64,000 bases of DNA from Amycolatopsis circi (GTDB taxonomy: Bacteria; Actinomycetota; Actinomycetes; Mycobacteriales; Pseudonocardiaceae): positions 1 through 64,000 of the forward strand of contig NZ_PQIA01000021.1 of the NCBI RefSeq assembly GCF_003385235.1, read 5' to 3'. Shown piece by piece: positions 9,095-17,766 of this stretch. Position 1 is the first letter of the stretch; every line of letters starts with the position of its first letter. Under the pieces are notes generated by a model. It ran no database searches and was not told the origin of the DNA. It was given only the letters and a program-made list of their open reading frames with translations. The position numbers and the translations under genes are program-made.

Positions 9095-9134
9095 CCTGAG
9101 AACGGCTGAGAATTCTCAGCTGATTCTTCTCAGG
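9095..9134. promoter_or_regulatory. nested palindrome upstream of the HtrA-type protease gene
   Basis: A perfect 16-bp palindrome GCTGAGAATTCTCAGC (9105-9120) is flanked by an outer inverted pair, CCTGAGAA (9095-9102) and TTCTCAGG (9127-9134). The TTCTCAG half-site therefore also recurs as a direct repeat, as often seen for OmpR-type response regulators. It lies 56 bases before the htrA start. An operator role is inferred from symmetry and position. Confidence 0.6.
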
Positions 9135-9189
9135 AAAGCCTGAGGGTTTTCCACAGGCTGCTCATAAGCGCGGGCGCGAGGCTTGTGTC

Positions 9190-10470
9190 ATGACCGAGAA
9201 CGAGAGCCGGCCCGGCCCCGCTATCCCCGGTGGGCACCAGCCGCACCAGAGCAGTGAGCAGTATGGCCAGTACCGGGCCGGGTCGAGTCCTTTCGTCGCC
9301 AACCAGGGCCACCCGCGTGGTGTCGAAGGCGGTCCGGCCGGGCAAGCCGGAGCGTATGGCGTGCCGCCGATCGCCGCGAGCGCTCACCAGGCGAGGCTGA
9401 GCAACGCGCAGCCACCTAGCGCGTCCGGACCGAGCGTTGCCCGGCCAGTCCAGCCAGGCACCGCTCCGCAGCCGAGGCCGAACACCGCGCCCGTGCCGAA
9501 CCCGAACGCCGCACACCACCAGCCTGGCACCCAGCAGCACCACCAACCCGGTACCCAGCAGCACCAACCCGGCACCCCGCACTACGGACCGATGCCGCAG
9601 CCCGCGCAACCACCAGCGGCGCTGGCCGGCCCGCGGAAGCGGCCTGGCCGCCTGACCGCCCTCGTCGGAGCCACCGCGCTCGCCGCGGCCCTTCTCGGCG
9701 GGGGTGCCGGCGCGGCGATCGTCGGGCTGACCGGCGGTTCCAGCGCGTCCTCGACCACCGCGTCGTCCGCCACGACCGGGCAGACCATCAGCAACACCAC
9801 CGCATCCGGAGACGTCAGCACGGTCGCCGCGAAGGTGGTGCCCAGTGTCGTTCAGGTGAACGTCACGACCGGGCGAGGCACGGCGATCGGATCGGGCGTC
9901 ATCCTTACCGCTGACGGACGGATCCTCACCAACGCGCACGTCGTCCAGGGTGCACAAACCGTCACGGTCGCCACCTCGGACGGCAAGAAGTACCAGGCCA
10001 AGGTCGTCGGCTCGGACACCAAGAGCGACATCGCGGTGCTGCAGGCGCAGGGCGCGAGCGGACTCACCGCCGCGACGCTCGGCGATTCGAGCAAGCTCGC
10101 CGTCGGGCAGCAGGTCATCGCGATCGGGTCGCCGGGCGGGCTGCAGAACACCGTCACCACCGGCATCGTCAGCGCGCTCAACCGGCCGCTTTCCGACGTC
10201 GGAGGCGGCGACGGCGGCGATCAGCAGAACTCGCCCTTCGGCAGGCAGACCTCGAACGCCACGTCCGGCCCCAGCTACACCGCGATCCAGACCGACGCCT
10301 CGATCAACCAGGGCAACTCGGGCGGCGCGCTCGTCGACAGCCAGGGCCGGGTGATCGGCATCAACTCCGCGCTCTACAGCCCGAACTCCTCGGCGGGCAG
10401 CGTCGGGATCGGGTTCGCCATCCCGATCAACGACGCCAAGAAGATCGTCGACCAGATCGGCAACGGCTGA
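9190..10470 (+). CDS. HtrA/DegP-like membrane-anchored serine protease
   Basis: Trypsin-like envelope protease. Residues 1-150 are a Pro/Gln/His-rich cytoplasmic region with GTQQHHQP-type repeats. One membrane segment follows (about 155-180). The protease domain then shows His250 (NAHVV), Asp280 (KSDIAVL) and Ser377 (GNSGGA). At 426 residues the protein stops after the protease domain, so the PDZ domain of classical HtrA is absent or was never present. Such proteins cope with secretion or envelope stress. The palindrome 56 bases upstream suggests response-regulator control. A bidirectional terminator follows. Confidence 0.9.
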   Translation: MTENESRPGPAIPGGHQPHQSSEQYGQYRAGSSPFVANQGHPRGVEGGPAGQAGAYGVPPIAASAHQARLSNAQPPSASGPSVARPVQPGTAPQPRPNTAPVPNPNAAHHQPGTQQHHQPGTQQHQPGTPHYGPMPQPAQPPAALAGPRKRPGRLTALVGATALAAALLGGGAGAAIVGLTGGSSASSTTASSATTGQTISNTTASGDVSTVAAKVVPSVVQVNVTTGRGTAIGSGVILTADGRILTNAHVVQGAQTVTVATSDGKKYQAKVVGSDTKSDIAVLQAQGASGLTAATLGDSSKLAVGQQVIAIGSPGGLQNTVTTGIVSALNRPLSDVGGGDGGDQQNSPFGRQTSNATSGPSYTAIQTDASINQGNSGGALVDSQGRVIGINSALYSPNSSAGSVGIGFAIPINDAKKIVDQIGNG

Positions 10471-10543
10471 CCGGAACTCCGGAGGCGGACCGCGGTCGGG
10501 GCGGCCCGCCTTCGCTCCTCACTCGGGACGGTGAGGAAACCTG

Positions 10544-10587
10544 GCCGCTCTCTCCGGGAATTCGGGGCCTGGAGAGAGCGGCTTCTT
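10544..10587. terminator. bidirectional Rho-independent terminator
   Basis: A 12-bp perfect stem (GCCGCTCTCTCC at 10544-10555 with its complement at 10571-10582) and a 15-base loop, followed by TTCTT. It lies between two convergent genes. Confidence 0.85.
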
Positions 10588-10973
10588 CACGCCCCCGGCA
10601 GCTCGTAGACCAGCGTGAACGCGTGTTTGCCCGCCTCGTCCACGTCAATCTCGGCCGTTCCGGAGATGCCCGCCAGCTCGTCCGTTCCCGAGCCGGGGAG
10701 CAGGACCAGCGACAACCCCTCGTCCCCCGCCGTGTGCCGGAGGACGAAGCTCCCCTTCCGCCCGTCGACAGAACCGGTAAAACGTTCGAAAGCGACGTAC
10801 GCACGCGAGGTCTCGTTCGACGCCGTCAGCATCTCGACCCGGCTGGTCCCCTCGACCGCTCCGGTGAACGTCTTCTCGATCAGCACCTGCGCGAACGCCG
10901 TGCCACCGGCTTCGTCCTGCGCCTGCGGCTCCCATTTGTCCAGCTCGAACGCGGCGACGGCGGTACTGGTCAT
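10587..10973 (-). CDS. DUF3224 domain protein
   Basis: A 128-residue soluble protein matching the DUF3224 pattern: an N-terminal strand (AFELDKWEP), the FTGAVEG and YVAFERFTGSVDGRKGSFVLRH stretches, and a terminal GTAEIDVDEAGKHAFTLVYELP. The family has a small beta-barrel (allene oxide cyclase-like) fold and no settled biochemical role. It is transcribed towards the HtrA gene and shares its terminator. Confidence 0.88.
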   Translation of the reverse strand: MTSTAVAAFELDKWEPQAQDEAGGTAFAQVLIEKTFTGAVEGTSRVEMLTASNETSRAYVAFERFTGSVDGRKGSFVLRHTAGDEGLSLVLLPGSGTDELAGISGTAEIDVDEAGKHAFTLVYELPGA

Positions 10974-11046
10974 GCTGCTGCTCCTCTGCCGGAAACTCGG
11001 TCCCGGACAGTCAACCGCCGATACCTGCCATCTCCTGTCAGGTATC

Positions 11047-12594
11047 TCAACGCCGCCGGTTGCCGAACAGCCCGCGCGAGAACTCCCGCCCGAGCGAACT
11101 CGCCGCCGAGCGCATGAACGACTTCACCGCCGGGTTGCTCAGCACCTGCGAGATCATCCCCGGCTCCTCCTTCTCAGGCTTCGGAGCGGCTGGCACCTCA
11201 GCTTCGGCAGCGGGCGTGGAGGGCTCGGCAGGCGTGGCCTTCGCCGTCAACTTCTCGTACGCCGACTCCCGGTCGATCGTCTCCCCGTACTTCGCGTTCA
11301 GCTCCGACGACGCGACCGCCGCACGGATCGCGTCCGCCCCGGTCGACCCCATCTTCGACCGCGGCGCACGCACCCGCGTCCACGCGACCGGCGTCGGCGC
11401 CCCGCGTTCGGACAGCACGGTGACGATCGCCTCGCCGATCCCCAGCGACGTCAACGCCGTCTCGAGGTCGTAGTGCGGTGACTTCGGATACGTCTTCACC
11501 GTGCGCGCCAACGCCTTCTGGTCGTCCGGCGTGAACGCGCGCAACGCGTGCTGTACCCGGGCACCGAGCTGGGACAGCACGTTGTTCGGGATGTCCGTCG
11601 GCAGCTGCGTGCAGAAGAACACGCCGACGCCCTTCGACCGGATGAGCTTCACCGTCTGCTCGATCCGCTCCAGGAACGCCTTCGACGCGTCGGAGAACAG
11701 GAGATGCGCCTCGTCGAAAAAGAACACCAGCTTCGGCTGGTCGAGGTCGCCCTCCTCGGGCAGCTCCTCGAACAGTTCGGCCAGCAGCCACATCAGGAAC
11801 GTCGAGAACAACGCCGGTTTGGACTGCAGGTTGTCCAGCTCCAGCAGGGTGATGACGCCCTTGCCGTCCTCCTGGCGCATCAGATCGTGGACGTCCAGCT
11901 CGGGCTCGCCGAAGAACTCCTCGCCGCCCTGAGCCTCCAGATTGGACAGTGCGCGCAGGATCACGCCCGCCGTCGCCGCGGACACCCCGCCGATGCCCTT
12001 GAGGTCTTCCTTGCCTTCGTCGCTCGTCAGATGCGTGATGACCGACCGCAGGTCCTTGGTGTCCAGCAAGGCGAGACCGCGCTGGTCAGCCCAGTGGAAA
12101 ATCAGGCCGAGCGTCGACTCCTGCGTCTCGTTCAGCCCCAGCACCTTCGACAGCAGCACCGGCCCGAAGCTGGTGATCGTCGCGCGCACCGGGATCCCGG
12201 TTCCGCTGGTGCCGAGCGACAAGAACTGCACCGGACCGGCCGCGGGAGCCCAGTCGTCGCCCAGTTCCGCGGACCGTTTCGCGGTGCGATCACTCGACTC
12301 GCCGGGCGCGGACAGCCCGGAGAGGTCGCCTTTGACGTCCGCCAGCACCACCGGAACCCCGGCCGCGGACAGCTGTTCGGAGATCAGCTGGAGGGTCTTG
12401 GTCTTGCCGGTGCCGGTCGCGCCCGCGACCAGGCCGTGCCGGTTCAACGTCGCCAACGGCAGCCGGACCGCGGCCGACGCTTCCGTCTTCCCGTCGATCA
12501 CCACCGCGCCCAGCTCGACCGCCGCCCCGTCGCTCGCATATCCCCGCGCGATCTCCGCCGCTGGTCCCGACGCTTGCTCGGCCACTGGCCGCAC
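11047..12594 (-). CDS. HerA-like/DUF853 P-loop ATPase
   Basis: A 515-residue ATPase of the HerA-FtsK superfamily with the DUF853 arrangement. Walker A is GATGTGKT (residues 58-65) and Walker B is [19 protein letters not shown] after Walker A and [22 protein letters not shown] are family hallmarks. The C-terminal 60 residues are Ala/Pro/Glu-rich and then basic (GLFGNRRR). The physiological role of these bacterial proteins is unclear; DNA translocation is inferred. The GTG start at 12594 has only a modest GGAACGGG upstream, so an internal GTG at 12585 is possible. Confidence 0.88.
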   Translation of the reverse strand: MRPVAEQASGPAAEIARGYASDGAAVELGAVVIDGKTEASAAVRLPLATLNRHGLVAGATGTGKTKTLQLISEQLSAAGVPVVLADVKGDLSGLSAPGESSDRTAKRSAELGDDWAPAAGPVQFLSLGTSGTGIPVRATITSFGPVLLSKVLGLNETQESTLGLIFHWADQRGLALLDTKDLRSVITHLTSDEGKEDLKGIGGVSAATAGVILRALSNLEAQGGEEFFGEPELDVHDLMRQEDGKGVITLLELDNLQSKPALFSTFLMWLLAELFEELPEEGDLDQPKLVFFFDEAHLLFSDASKAFLERIEQTVKLIRSKGVGVFFCTQLPTDIPNNVLSQLGARVQHALRAFTPDDQKALARTVKTYPKSPHYDLETALTSLGIGEAIVTVLSERGAPTPVAWTRVRAPRSKMGSTGADAIRAAVASSELNAKYGETIDRESAYEKLTAKATPAEPSTPAAEAEVPAAPKPEKEEPGMISQVLSNPAVKSFMRSAASSLGREFSRGLFGNRRR

Positions 12595-12703
12595 CCCGTT
12601 CCGAGTCCGAAATCACCCTTCGCTGCACTGGCTGACCGAGCGTAACGCGCCGGAAGCCCAGGTGACGCCGCTGATATCCCCGTGTCGGGTTAGGGTGGTG
12701 CGG

Positions 12704-13312
12704 GTGAACGACCATCTTGTCTGGATCGACTGCGAGATGACGGGGCTGGACCTCGGCAAGGACGCGTTGATCGAAATAGCCGCTCTGGTGACCGACGCCG
12801 ACCTGAACGTGCTGGGCGAGGGCGTCGACATCGTCATCCACGCCGACGACGCCACGCTCGACGGCATGCCGCAGGTCGTCCACGACATGCACGCCAAGTC
12901 CGGCCTCACCGAAGAAGTCCGCGCCTCGACGACCACGCTGGCCGAAGCCGAGCAGCGCGTGCTGGAGTACATCCGCGAATGGGTCCCGGACCCGGCCAGC
13001 GCACCGCTCGCCGGCAACTCGATCGCCACCGACCGCGGCTTCATCGCCCGCGACATGCCTGCGCTCGACAGCCACCTGCACTACCGGATGGTCGACGTGT
13101 CGTCGGTCAAGGAGCTCGTGCGCCGCTGGTACCCGCGGATCTACTACGCCAAGCCGGAGAAAGGCCTGGCGCACCGCGCGCTCGCGGACATCAAGGAGTC
13201 CGTCGGCGAACTCGAGTACTACCGCGCGATCGCCTTCGTCCCCCAGCCCGGCCCGACGAGCGACGAGGCCAAGGCCGCCGCCGCCGAAGTGCTGGAACGC
13301 CACCGAGGGTGA
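12704..13312 (+). CDS. orn: oligoribonuclease
   Basis: 3'-5' exoribonuclease of the DEDDh family that degrades 2-5-nt RNA and pGpG in the cytoplasm. At 202 residues it matches the family length. The signature [11 protein letters not shown] (Asp9, Glu11) opens the protein. [23 protein letters not shown] and the terminal [18 protein letters not shown] follow. The GTG at 12704 gives the usual N-terminus (VNDHLVWID). tRNA-His follows 74 bases downstream. Confidence 0.95.
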   Translation: MNDHLVWIDCEMTGLDLGKDALIEIAALVTDADLNVLGEGVDIVIHADDATLDGMPQVVHDMHAKSGLTEEVRASTTTLAEAEQRVLEYIREWVPDPASAPLAGNSIATDRGFIARDMPALDSHLHYRMVDVSSVKELVRRWYPRIYYAKPEKGLAHRALADIKESVGELEYYRAIAFVPQPGPTSDEAKAAAAEVLERHRG

Positions 13313-13386
13313 CCCCCTGAAAAGCGCTCGCGGGCACCCGCTAGGATTGCTTCCAGCAAGGCGATCGCGAGATCTTTTTGCCAGAT

Positions 13387-13460
13387 GGTGGCTATAGCTC
13401 AGCTGGTAGAGCACCTGGTTGTGGTCCAGGAGGTCGCGGGTTCGAGCCCCGTTAGCCACC
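13387..13460 (+). tRNA. tRNA-His (GTG)
   Basis: Cloverleaf with 7-bp acceptor pairing (GTGGCTA with TAGCCAC), a D-arm AGCTCAGCTGGTAGAGC and a T-arm GCGGGTTCGAGCCCCG. The anticodon loop in CTGGTTGTGGTCCAG gives anticodon GTG. The extra G at 13387 pairs with discriminator C13460, the special -1 base of tRNA-His. CCA is not encoded. Confidence 0.96.
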
Positions 13461-13466
13461 CTTGCA

Positions 13467-13499
13467 CCCCGGCTTCTTCTTCGGAGAAGCCGGGGTTTT
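13467..13499 (+). terminator. Rho-independent terminator after tRNA-His
   Basis: An 11-bp perfect stem (CCCCGGCTTCT at 13467-13477, complement at 13485-13495) and a short loop, followed by TTTT. Confidence 0.92.
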
Positions 13500-13733
13500 G
13501 TCATTTCCGGAGTACACTTGCCGACAGCGGTGTCGCGCAGGTCACTGCGGCTTCTCTGCTGCCTAACCTCCGCCGCACGGGTCGCCGCTTGTCGGGTTCA
13601 CGGTGGGTTACTGCCGCTGACCAGGGCTGTTGCTCCGGCGGACCGAAAAGGGGACCCCCCTGGAACGGGGCCTGAACGCCCTGCTAATCTTTTCCACGTC
13701 GCCGAGGGAAACCACAGCGACGGGAAGCACCAA

Positions 13734-13806
13734 GCGCCATTAGCTCAATTGGCAGAGCAGCTGGCTCTTAACCAGCGGGTTCGGGGTTCGAGTCCCTGAT
13801 GGCGCA
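13734..13806 (+). tRNA. tRNA-Lys (CTT), integration target
   Basis: Complete cloverleaf: acceptor GCGCCAT with ATGGCGC, D-arm AGCTCAATTGGCAGAGC, and a T-arm with GGTTCGAGTCCC. The anticodon loop CTCTTAA gives anticodon CTT, and the discriminator is A13806. CCA is not encoded. The 3' part from 13765 onward is repeated at 32520-32567, and an integrase gene remnant ends inside the tRNA, so this gene is the attachment site of the island. Confidence 0.96.
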
Positions 13807-13812
13807 CCCTCA
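13765..13812 (+). repeat. attachment-site copy 1 (tRNA-Lys 3' end)
   Basis: 48 bases identical to 32520-32567, covering the anticodon stem-loop through the tRNA 3' end and six bases beyond. Similarity continues for about 35 more bases with two changes and covers the hairpin after the tRNA. Direct orientation and the adjacent integrase remnant identify it as an att core. Confidence 0.9.
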
Positions 13813-13856
13813 ATCCCCAGGCTCGAGAAGTTTTCGGCCTGGGGATTTCGGTTTTC
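13812..13856 (+). terminator. tRNA-Lys terminator inside the att region
   Basis: AATCCCCAGG (13812-13821) pairs with CCTGGGGATT (13838-13847), followed by a T-rich tail ending GGTTTT. The element carries the same hairpin at its second att copy, so integration preserves a terminator for the tRNA. Confidence 0.8.
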
Positions 13857-14266
13857 TGGAAGGGTTTCTTCCGTTTCCGGACTGTCCACTGTGGTCGTTG
13901 GCGAGCCCGAGGCGAGCCCGAGACTTCGCGCCGACTGCCGAGGGATGATCGCCGCCGTCGCCTCCGCCGCCGCGAACGCTACTTGTGGCAGGACGGTGGT
14001 GTAGGTGTTGGCGGTGACGGTGATCGAGGAGTGCCGCAGCATCCGCTGCACGACCTTCATCTCCACCCCCGCCGCGAGAGCCAGCGTCGCCGCGCCGTGG
14101 CGCAGATCGTGCAGACGGATCGGCGGAAGCCCGGCCTGGCGGATCAGCTCATAGAACACGTCGGTGACATGCGCCGGGTGCAACGGGCTCCCGTCCCACT
14201 GGGTGAAGGCCAGGTCGTGTTCCTTCCACTGCGACCCGAGACGCGCCCGGTCCGCGTCCTGCACCT

Positions 14267-15476
14267 GCGAGTGCCGAAAATTACGTCCAAGCAGGTCAAG
14301 CCGCGTGTTGGTACTCGTGGATGAGTCCGCCGAGTCGGTCTTCTCGGCGTACGGCGAGGTGTTCGATGCGGTCGAGCTGAAGGGGCTGAGGCCGGGTTCG
14401 CAGCGGTGCCGCAGCAGCCAGTGATCGGTGGGTTCGGTGCCGGTTGTAATGCTGCTCGTACTCGTTAAGCACGCGCCGGAGGTGGGTCTCGTTCCAGATC
14501 AGCGTGCGGTCCAGCAGCTCGGCGCGCAGTGTCTTCACCCACCGTTCGGTGATTGCGTTCATCCGGGGCATCCGGACACCGGTCAGCACCGTGGTGATCC
14601 CGGCGCTACCCAGGATCTCGTCGATCAAGGCGGGATACTTGGCATCGCGGTCGCGGATGAGGAACCTGAACCGTGCGAGGCTTCCGGCGTCCTCGAGATC
14701 CATGAGCAGGTTGCGGACGGCCTGCGTCACCCAGGCATGCGTGGGGTGCGCGGTGGTGCCGAGAATGCGGACGCGCCTGCCAGTGTGGTGAATGGCGACG
14801 AGGATGTACTGCCGGGCTCCGGTGAGGGTGATGGTTTCGATGAAGTCCATCGCCAGGATCGCCTCGGCTTGGGCACGGAGGAAATTTGCCCAGGTGACAG
14901 TCGCGCGTTGCGGTGCCGGGTCGATGCCATTGGCCTTGAGGATCTCCCAAACACTGGAGGGAGCGATCACGATGCCGAGGAGGGCAAGTTCGCCGTGGAT
15001 GCGCCGGTAGCCCCAGGAGGCGTTCTCGGCTGCCATGCGGAGGACGAGACGGCGGATCGACGCGACGGTACGCGGACGCCCAGGCCCGCGGTCGGCGCTC
15101 GCGCGGGCATGGCGGCGTTTGGCTAGGTCGCGATGCCAGCGCAGCACGGTGTCCGGGCCGACCAGCAGGCGGAGCCGACGCAGTGTCGCACGGGCCAGCG
15201 GCACGAGCAGCACCGCCAACAGCGCCCGGTCCTCGGGTCGTAGCCGTGGGCGTTGGTCGCCAAGTTGTCGTTGCAGGATGGCGAGTTGGTGGCGTAGAGC
15301 GAGGATTTCGATGTCCTTCTCGCGGTTGGTCATCGGCAGTAGTCGCAATGCGGCGAAGGCGTGGGTGACGGCGAGATAGGCGAAGCGAACGAGCACGAGC
15401 CGCGATCATGCCCGACGGCGATCAGTCACACGCCGATGGCCCCTGACCTGCATGGACGGATTATTCGGCACGCACA
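14267..15476 (-). mobile_element. insertion sequence with rve-type transposase (IS copy A, intact)
   Basis: Roughly 1.2 kb bounded by related inverted ends. The left end reads TGCGAGTGCCGAAAATTACG and the right end, on the opposite strand, TGTGCGTGCCGAATAATCCG; both continue into TCCAxGCAGGTCA. One full transposase gene fills the element. No clear target duplication is visible, and each flanking gene (integrase, Shedu) is truncated exactly at an IS end. This suggests a deletion between two insertions or IS-mediated rearrangement. Ends are accurate to a few bases. Confidence 0.82.
14296..15396 (-). CDS. IS transposase, integrase-core (DDE) type
   Basis: A 366-residue transposase related to the IS481/IS3 group. 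An N-terminal HTH region begins REKDIEILALRHQLAILQRQ. The DDE catalytic core shows AMDFIET (first Asp), LIRDRDAKYP with MPRMNAITERWVKTLR (second Asp region and Glu), and the C-terminus is RLGGLIHEYQHAA. The frame is intact, so it may be active. Related but broken copies occur at 32926-33960 and 43232-44320. Confidence 0.88.
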   Translation of the reverse strand: MLVRFAYLAVTHAFAALRLLPMTNREKDIEILALRHQLAILQRQLGDQRPRLRPEDRALLAVLLVPLARATLRRLRLLVGPDTVLRWHRDLAKRRHARASADRGPGRPRTVASIRRLVLRMAAENASWGYRRIHGELALLGIVIAPSSVWEILKANGIDPAPQRATVTWANFLRAQAEAILAMDFIETITLTGARQYILVAIHHTGRRVRILGTTAHPTHAWVTQAVRNLLMDLEDAGSLARFRFLIRDRDAKYPALIDEILGSAGITTVLTGVRMPRMNAITERWVKTLRAELLDRTLIWNETHLRRVLNEYEQHYNRHRTHRSLAAAAPLRTRPQPLQLDRIEHLAVRREDRLGGLIHEYQHAA

Positions 15477-16286
15477 GCATCCAGAGGATCCAAGGAATCG
15501 CGCAAACCGTACATCGTCCCTGCGCGGAAAATCAGGACGCCGCCCTCAGCGCTGTTCTCCCTCGCGGTCACCGCCAAGGAGAAACCCAGAGGCGACGCGT
15601 ACTCTCTCGAAACTACCGATTCTAAGAAAGCCGCAGAATCGCTCGTCGATCAGCGCGTTATCGATGCGTTAAGCAGGGATCAGGAAGGGCGAGAACTTCT
15701 TCAAGCCATTCAGCTGTCAGCCAGATTGACCACTTTGCGACGCGCGATAAAAGAATTCGAGACAGCCCTCGCCGCAGGGAACGAGAATGAAATATTTTTT
15801 CAGAAATGGCTAGAATCTCAGAGCTGGGCATTCGGAAACGCCTACACATTTCGCGACGAGGTACGAGCGATCGCCCTCGGCGATCAGGTTGACCATCTGG
15901 TCAAGCATACGGCGCACGGACTCCGAGACATATTCGAACTCAAACGGCCGGACAGCAGGCTCCTCCTGTGGGACAACGACCACCGCAGCTACTACTGGTC
16001 GGCCGAGACATCACACGCCATCGGACAGTGCCATCGCTACCTCGACGCTCTGCACGACGAAGCACGCAATGGCCTCCGCGACAATCCGGACATCGTCGCC
16101 TACCATCCACGAGCGTTCATCATCCAGGGCCGGTCCGCCGGCTGGAGTCAAGCGCAGCTCAACGCCCTGCACGGCCTCAATTCCAGGCTCCACGGGATCC
16201 AGATCATGACCTACGATCAGCTCCTCGCCCAGGCCAATCGACTACTGGACACACTGAGCACGGAGACGCATGCTCATGCCGATTGA
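15477..16286 (+). pseudogene. Shedu (DUF4263) anti-phage nuclease, 5' end removed by IS
   Basis: An open frame runs without a stop from the IS edge at 15477 to 16286. Its C-terminal 180 residues are a DUF4263/SduA nuclease domain: the PD-(D/E)xK core VDHLVKHTAHGLRDIFELKRPD, then YYWSAETSHAIGQCHRYLD, a segment RAFIIQGRSAGWS, and a terminal LHGIQIMTYDQLLAQANRLLD. Shedu proteins cut DNA to block phages and normally carry an extra N-terminal sensing region of 100-200 residues; most of that is lost here. A TTG at 15726 could still start a 186-residue domain-only protein. Product identity is strong; function is doubtful. Confidence 0.82.
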
Positions 16287-17064
16287 GTGGCAAAGCTTCG
16301 ATGAGCCGCACGAACGCATTCTTCCTGCTCCAGGTTCGCATACAACGACGACCGTACTGCCGAACTCGGCGACGCCACCGCAGCACAAGGTCGCTGGCGT
16401 GTGGCGGTCATAGGCCTCGGCGACAGAACCTAACGCCGGGACTTCGCCAGCCGCGCCAGCCTGGTCGTCGGCTTCACTCAGTTCTTAGTCGGGTAGCGGT
16501 ACCGTCTGGTCGACCGCCGCAGTTTTGATGACCCTAGTAGCATGTACAAGAGCCAACTGCCCCTATTGTCCCCGGTCAGCCTAGGTAGGCCGCTCGATGA
16601 TGGGCACCACAGTCCAGAGGCGAAGGACCATGGCTGCGGATCCTCGATGTTGGCTGAACGGCTGGACCTGGTCGGGCGAGGTGGGCACGCCCCCAGACGG
16701 GCATAGCAGTTCCAATTTCGGCCTGTTCTTCCTCGCAGTGTTGGCGTGCTCCTCGCGGAGATTCCTGCACACATCGTGGCCGATCCTGCGCGTGCACCGC
16801 CGCACGCAAGTCGCTGAAGCAATGAAGCAGCTCCTCACACGGCCGAACGCTAGAAACCGCTGAAAACCCAGCGTTGGAAGCTTCTCGATGGCCGCCTCCG
16901 AAATTGTTGCCACTGTGATCGGATCGGACAAACGGTCCTTCGTCGTCACCGCGACCGAAGATGTTGCCCGTGCCTGCCGGAAAGATCCCCGGTATCGCCT
17001 GACCTCTGGAAACGGCGAACCTGCTTCCGCCCTGCGACCCTCTCATGGGAGCTTCGATGTCCAC
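16287..17064. other. 778-bp stretch without a convincing gene
   Basis: Open frames exist on both strands (for example 16576-17064 minus, 16888-17097 plus), but none shows a recognisable domain, a ribosome site or normal codon use for this genome. Base composition is less GC-biased than in the core. It may be decayed cargo that followed the Shedu gene. Confidence 0.45.
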
Positions 17065-17508
17065 CTAGCCCAAGCGGTCAGGAAACCGCCGATCTAGGCG
17101 CTTTTCAATATCGCGCATCTGTTTCGAAACGATCGCAAGCCTCTCCAACGCGTCTGCGCCTTCTACTTTATGAATGAATTCCCGCTCACGGTCCATACCC
17201 TGCGACCACACTTGGGATATGAAACTCCCGATGCCGAACAAGGATCCTACCGTCAGCGCTATTCCCAGCTCGGCACCACTTTTCAATGCAATCAGAGTGA
17301 TTCCCGCACACAACGCAAGAGTATGCCAAACGACAAAAATGCCGAAAATCTGGACCGTTCCAACGGAGCGACTCAAGCTAATTCGACCCACACTAAAGTT
17401 CCAGGCTGTCAGCTCTCTACGCAGGCTCTCGTAGCGCTCGATGACGTTAATGGCTTCCGCCAGGAGCGTTTCGTCTCGCTCCGGCGAGCTATCGTGCGAT
17501 GAATCCAT
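17065..17508 (-). CDS. small membrane protein with two transmembrane helices
   Basis: A 147-residue protein of unknown family. A charged N-terminal helix (DETLLAEAINVIERYESLRRELTAW) precedes two membrane segments (about 52-74 and 82-103). A C-terminal charged helix (DREREFIHKVEGADALERLAIVSKQMRDIEKR) looks coiled-coil prone. Codon use is less GC-extreme than in core genes, as expected for island cargo. It lies next to an unidentified possible nuclease gene on the same strand. A membrane effector or partner role would be speculation. Confidence 0.6.
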   Translation of the reverse strand: MDSSHDSSPERDETLLAEAINVIERYESLRRELTAWNFSVGRISLSRSVGTVQIFGIFVVWHTLALCAGITLIALKSGAELGIALTVGSLFGIGSFISQVWSQGMDREREFIHKVEGADALERLAIVSKQMRDIEKRLDRRFPDRLG

Positions 17509-17766
17509 GCGAGGTATGTCGCGACCGGCGACTCCGCGTTACGCGGGCATTCAGCGGCAGCCAGGGCACCGACCGGCCACGACGCCACCTACGGCCCGCT
17601 CCCCCAGCAGGTCTGCAGCGGTGGCTGAGCACGGCGCTCCCCGCCGACACCACGTCGCCGGTGACGGCGAGTGCCGCGACATGCGGTCAGGCGCTTCAGC
17701 GTTCGCCCGGTGCCTATGTTTCCGGCGCTGCGGGTGCGATCCGTCGGGTGGGCCCGACGTTTCTAC

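Larger units (their letters stand above)
8819..9189. other. 371-bp intergenic region holding a microsatellite and an htrA upstream palindrome
   Basis: No gene is seen. The stretch contains the ACGGC array at 8952-9080 and a nested palindrome at 9095-9134. Open frames here encode only repeated His-Gly-Thr-Ala-Arg or Pro-Cys-Arg-Ala-Val and are products of the repeat. Confidence 0.7.
13740..14266 (-). pseudogene. tyrosine integrase, C-terminal part only (copy 1)
   Basis: About 175 residues of a phage/AICE-type tyrosine recombinase. The second catalytic Arg region is intact (IRLDLRH-type: LPPIRLHDLRHGAATLAL), followed by QRMLRHSSITVTANTYTTV with the final His and the nucleophile Tyr. The C-terminal tail is encoded through the att core, and the stop lies inside tRNA-Lys. 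The N-terminal part with the first catalytic Arg is missing because an IS end abuts at 14266. The remnant should be inactive. It is the closest relative in the window of the fragment at 32520-32898. Confidence 0.88.

Noticed and set aside
8837-9109. Small proteins with His-Gly-Thr-Ala-Arg or Pro-Cys-Arg-Ala-Val repeats
   Set aside because: They exist only because a pentanucleotide array stays open in all frames; no start signal or domain.
13317-13348. Sigma-70 promoter for tRNA-His (CTGAAA and TAGGAT)
   Set aside because: Spacing of about 20 bases and a poor -35 make it too weak to list as a feature.
14262-15482. A target-site duplication for IS copy A
   Set aside because: Bases flanking both ends (CACC left, GCAT right) do not match at any plausible end definition.
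16576-17064. 162-codon minus-strand frame after the small membrane protein
   Set aside because: No domain, no ribosome site, and codon use unlike a gene; treated as decayed sequence.
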